From an uncultured Eubacteriales bacterium (GTDB lineage Bacteria; Bacillota; Clostridia; Eubacteriales; Anaerofustaceae): a stretch of 17,998 nt of DNA. A program made the translations under genes and the position numbers. The first letter of the stretch is position 1, and each line of letters opens with the position of its first letter. Below, one piece after another: positions 15,511-17,998 of this stretch. The notes beneath the pieces are model-generated. The model saw nothing but the letters and a program-made list of their open reading frames with translations. It did not search any database and had not been told where the DNA came from. The stretch spans positions 1-17,998 of the forward strand of contig CADBPP010000082.1 of assembly GCA_902796565.1 (NCBI GenBank). Direction: 5' to 3'.

Positions 15511-16695
15511 TTAGTGGTGGAACAGTCTCATTCCGGTGAATACCATGGCGATGCCCCGCTCGTCGCATTCCCTGATCACATCGTCATCCCTTACGCTTCC
15601 GCCGGGCTGGGCGATGTAGGACGCGCCGCTGGCGGCGGCTCTCTGGATGTTGTCGCTGAAGGGGAAGAACGCGTCGCTTCCCACGCTGACTCCCTTCAGG
15701 CTGTCAAGGTACTCCCTCTGCTGCTCCCGGGTGAAGGGCTCGGGCCTTGAAGAGAAGTACTTCTGCCAGATGCCGTCGGCGCAGACATCGTCCTCATTGT
15801 GATTGATGTATCCGTCGATGACGTTGTCGCGGTCGGGTCTCGCGAGGCCTTCCCTGAAAGGCAGGGAAAGAACCCTTTCCGACTGTCTCAAAAACCATGT
15901 GTCCGCCTTGCCTCCTGCAAGACGGGTGCAGTGCACCCTGGACTGCTGGCCTGCTCCGACTCCCACGGCCTGCCCGTCAAAGGCAAAGCATACGGAGTTG
16001 GACTGGGTATACTTGAGAGTGATAAGGGAAACGATCAGATCCCTTACCGCTTCCGGGGTAAGCGTCTTTATCTTCGTTACGACGTTTCCCATAAGCTCTT
16101 CATTGATGGGGAAATCGTTTCTTCCCTGCTCGAAGGTGATGCCGAACACGCTTCTGTGTTCCAGCGGTGAGGGAACGTAATCCTTATCCATCGCGATAAC
16201 GTTGTAGCCGCCTTTTTTCTTCTGCTTCAGCAGCTCCAGCGCCTCGGGGGTGTATCCCGGCGCGATGACCCCGTCGGAGACCTCGCGTCTGATGAGCTTT
16301 GCGGTGGTGAGATCGCACACGTCGGAGAGCGCGATCCAGTCGCCGAAGGAGCTCATGCGGTCGGTGCCTCTGGCTCTAGCGTAGGCGCAGGCCAGTGGGG
16401 AATCGTCCAGACCCTCTATGTCGTCAGTAAAGGTGGCCTTCTTGAGCTCCCTGGAAAGGACGATGCCCGTCGCGGCTCCCGCGGGGCTCACGTGCTTGAA
16501 GGAGGCTGCGGAGGCAAGGCCGGTGGCCTTTTTGAGCTCCGTTACCAGCTGCCATGAATTCAGGGCGTCAAGGAAATTTATATATCCCGGTCTGCCTGAG
16601 AGTATCTCCACGGGCAGTTCCCTTCCGTCCTCCATGAAGATCCTGGAGGGCTTCTGGTTGGGGTTGCAGCCGTACTTTAAAGTGAATTCCTGCAT
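15511..16695 (-). CDS. Stand-alone AICAR formyltransferase (PurH transformylase part only)
   Basis: Formylates AICAR to FAICAR with 10-formyl-tetrahydrofolate, the step before ring closure to IMP. At 394 residues it contains only the transformylase part. The typical opening LKYGCNPNQKPSRI is followed by SFKHVSPAGAATG with the Lys67-His68 catalytic pair, RARGTDRMSSFGDWIALSDVCD, and the C-terminal PGGSVRDDDVIRECDERG and TGMRLFHH. The N-terminal MGS-like cyclohydrolase domain of bifunctional PurH (about 200 residues) is absent; that activity is supplied by the gene just upstream. The ATG at 16695 is preferred to the in-frame GTG at 16704 because AGAGGTGAT lies just before it and the GTG is part of that site. 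Confidence 0.94.
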   Translation of the reverse strand: MQEFTLKYGCNPNQKPSRIFMEDGRELPVEILSGRPGYINFLDALNSWQLVTELKKATGLASAASFKHVSPAGAATGIVLSRELKKATFTDDIEGLDDSPLACAYARARGTDRMSSFGDWIALSDVCDLTTAKLIRREVSDGVIAPGYTPEALELLKQKKKGGYNVIAMDKDYVPSPLEHRSVFGITFEQGRNDFPINEELMGNVVTKIKTLTPEAVRDLIVSLITLKYTQSNSVCFAFDGQAVGVGAGQQSRVHCTRLAGGKADTWFLRQSERVLSLPFREGLARPDRDNVIDGYINHNEDDVCADGIWQKYFSSRPEPFTREQQREYLDSLKGVSVGSDAFFPFSDNIQRAAASGASYIAQPGGSVRDDDVIRECDERGIAMVFTGMRLFHH

Positions 16696-16700
16696 TCTTA

Positions 16701-17423
16701 TCACCTCTTGTTCTTGTTTATCAGTCTTCTGGTATAGGTCCCATCCGCCAGGGATGTGTATCTTACGTACAGCGAGATGCGGTTGTCCTCATTGAGGGAA
16801 TTCCACACCTTCGATGTGAATTCGTCGATGTCATCGGGGATCATGACCCGTTCCGGCTCTCCCTGGAACGTAGGCAGGGGACTGCCGTTGTCCACGTATG
16901 TGTGGATGAAGTGTCCGAGGCCCTCTTTGCCGGGATATGAATAGGTGAACCTGGCGCAGGCGCTGCCTTCTTCGTCGATGCTCTTGAGGATGCTCATCTC
17001 ATAGCTGAAGCCTCCGTCCCTCAGATCCATTATCGCGCTGATCCTGGGGGTAAAGTTGGGGGGATCCGGCTCGAACTGCCTGGAGCACAGGGCTTCGGAA
17101 AAACTCAGGCCCTTTTCAAGGCCTTCCTTTACTGTATCCGTCTGGTCTCCGTTGGTGACTATCAGCCTTCCCTCGTGCTCCAGCACGGCGTTGTAGATGA
17201 TAAGGGAAGGGTCGCTGAGCTTTTCCGGCTCGAAAGCCTCGGTGTAGACCCTTGAGCCGTCCTCGGAGAACACCCTGTTGCGGGAATTCTCGCTGCGTCC
17301 CATGATAAAATACGCGCATACGGCGCTTATGCCGTCGCCGCTCATTCCTGTGATTATGCCCCTGCCCACGTATTCCGTGGGAGCGAGCAGTTCTTCTATG
17401 TCAGCTGTCCGGTAGATGTTCAT
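16701..17423 (-). CDS. IMP cyclohydrolase, PurO type
   Basis: Closes the ring of FAICAR to give IMP. The 240-residue protein matches the PurO-type family first known from archaea, not the MGS-like domain of PurH. The opening block EYVGRGIITGMSGDGISAV and FIMGRSENSRNRVF (residues about 17-56) is the family hallmark, and NFTPRISAI with FTYSYPGKEGLGHFIHTY are later conserved blocks. GGAGGAG before ATG at 17423 and the ATGA overlap with the purN stop support this start; an upstream in-frame start would add 21 residues encoded within purN. Together with the stand-alone transformylase it replaces bifunctional PurH. This pairing is known in some Clostridia. Confidence 0.9.
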   Translation of the reverse strand: MNIYRTADIEELLAPTEYVGRGIITGMSGDGISAVCAYFIMGRSENSRNRVFSEDGSRVYTEAFEPEKLSDPSLIIYNAVLEHEGRLIVTNGDQTDTVKEGLEKGLSFSEALCSRQFEPDPPNFTPRISAIMDLRDGGFSYEMSILKSIDEEGSACARFTYSYPGKEGLGHFIHTYVDNGSPLPTFQGEPERVMIPDDIDEFTSKVWNSLNEDNRISLYVRYTSLADGTYTRRLINKNKR

Positions 17424-17998
17424 TGTTTCTCCTCCTTCAGCATGTCGCTGCAAACCTTTTCCACAGCCATGGGAAAGATCTTCCATTCGGCCTGTTCCAT
17501 TATGCGCCTCTGAAGCACCTCGGGGGTGTCCCCATCCATGACTTCCACGGCCTTCTGGAAAATGATGCGTCCCCCGTCGGGGATCTCGTTCACGAAATGC
17601 ACCGTGGCGCCGCTCACCCTGACTCCCCTCTCCAGGGCAGCCTCGTGGACCCGGAGCCCGTAGAAGCCCTTTCCGCAGAAGCTGGGGATGAGGGATGGAT
17701 GTATGTTTATGATCCTTTCCGGATACCTTGAAGTGAAATCCTCCGAAAGGATGGACAGAAATCCCGCCAGTACCATCAGGTCTATGTCATTTTCCGTTAT
17801 GAGCTGTCTTATCTTTTCCTCGAATTCCTTCTGGGAAGCGCATTCCCTGCGGGCTACGGTGACGGCTTTTATCCCGTGATCCTCCGCCCTTTTGAGGGCG
17901 TAGGCCCCTTTCTGGTCGCTGATCACCAGCTTCACCCGTCCGCTGGTGATGTTTCCCCTGTCCTGCTCGTCAAGTATGGCCTGCAGGTTGGTGCCTCC
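17420..17998 (-). CDS. purN: Phosphoribosylglycinamide formyltransferase, 5' end outside window
   Basis: Transfers a formyl group from 10-formyl-tetrahydrofolate to GAR. The reading frame runs off the right edge; the first codons in the window give GGTNLQAILDEQDRGN, the expected block just after the PurN N terminus, so only about ten residues are missing. Active-site marks are IINIHPSLIPSF (Asn and His of the catalytic set) and VHFVNEIPDGGRII (the catalytic Asp). The ending MLKEEKQ overlaps the cyclohydrolase start by four bases. A GTG at 17935 would begin too late and cut off the nucleotide-binding loop. It is the first visible gene of the minus-strand purine operon; earlier genes probably lie beyond the edge. 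Confidence 0.95.
   Translation of the reverse strand, partial: GGTNLQAILDEQDRGNITSGRVKLVISDQKGAYALKRAEDHGIKAVTVARRECASQKEFEEKIRQLITENDIDLMVLAGFLSILSEDFTSRYPERIINIHPSLIPSFCGKGFYGLRVHEAALERGVRVSGATVHFVNEIPDGGRIIFQKAVEVMDGDTPEVLQRRIMEQAEWKIFPMAVEKVCSDMLKEEKQ

Overview
The window looks like a chromosomal segment of a Clostridia-type Firmicute with GC-rich coding sequence. Ribosome binding sites are strong GGAGG types, some starts are TTG or GTG, FGAM synthase is one large polypeptide, the acyltransferase is PlsY, and the last two steps of IMP synthesis are made by two separate proteins instead of the bifunctional PurH. The exact genus cannot be read from the sequence. No transposase, CRISPR array, tRNA or rRNA was seen. 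Gene order is compact with well-placed hairpin terminators.

Layout: (1) 107-3694, plus strand: ATPase and two permeases of a BMP/Nup-type nucleoside ABC importer, translationally coupled by overlapping stop and start codons; the expected lipoprotein gene is not in the window. (2) 3768-5273, plus strand: an IMP dehydrogenase of unusual type that is almost colinear with the enzyme of the protozoan Tritrichomonas foetus, closed by a terminator shared with the gene opposite. (3) 5319-6218, minus strand: a LysR-type regulator, divergent from plsY (6469-7101, plus strand). The 250-bp region between them holds a near-consensus promoter, a LysR-style dyad and a long structured inverted repeat. (4) 7202-10348, minus strand: a four-gene cassette read in the order HPr-kinase-like protein, PqqD-like protein, S24/S26 peptidase, ABC exporter, with its own candidate promoter and a leader hairpin. 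It resembles the kinase, recognition, protease and export parts of a RiPP-like peptide pathway, but no precursor gene is visible. (5) 10521 to the right edge, minus strand: a purine operon read purN (cut by the window edge), PurO-type IMP cyclohydrolase, stand-alone AICAR transformylase, purD, purL, ended by an intrinsic terminator.

The genes work together mainly on purines. The minus-strand operon covers parts of the route from glycinamide ribonucleotide to IMP, IMP dehydrogenase commits IMP to guanine nucleotides, and the importer probably brings in nucleosides. The peptide-type cassette is the least explained part and the best candidate for something undescribed. The IMP dehydrogenase lineage and the lysR-plsY control region are the other points worth a second look.
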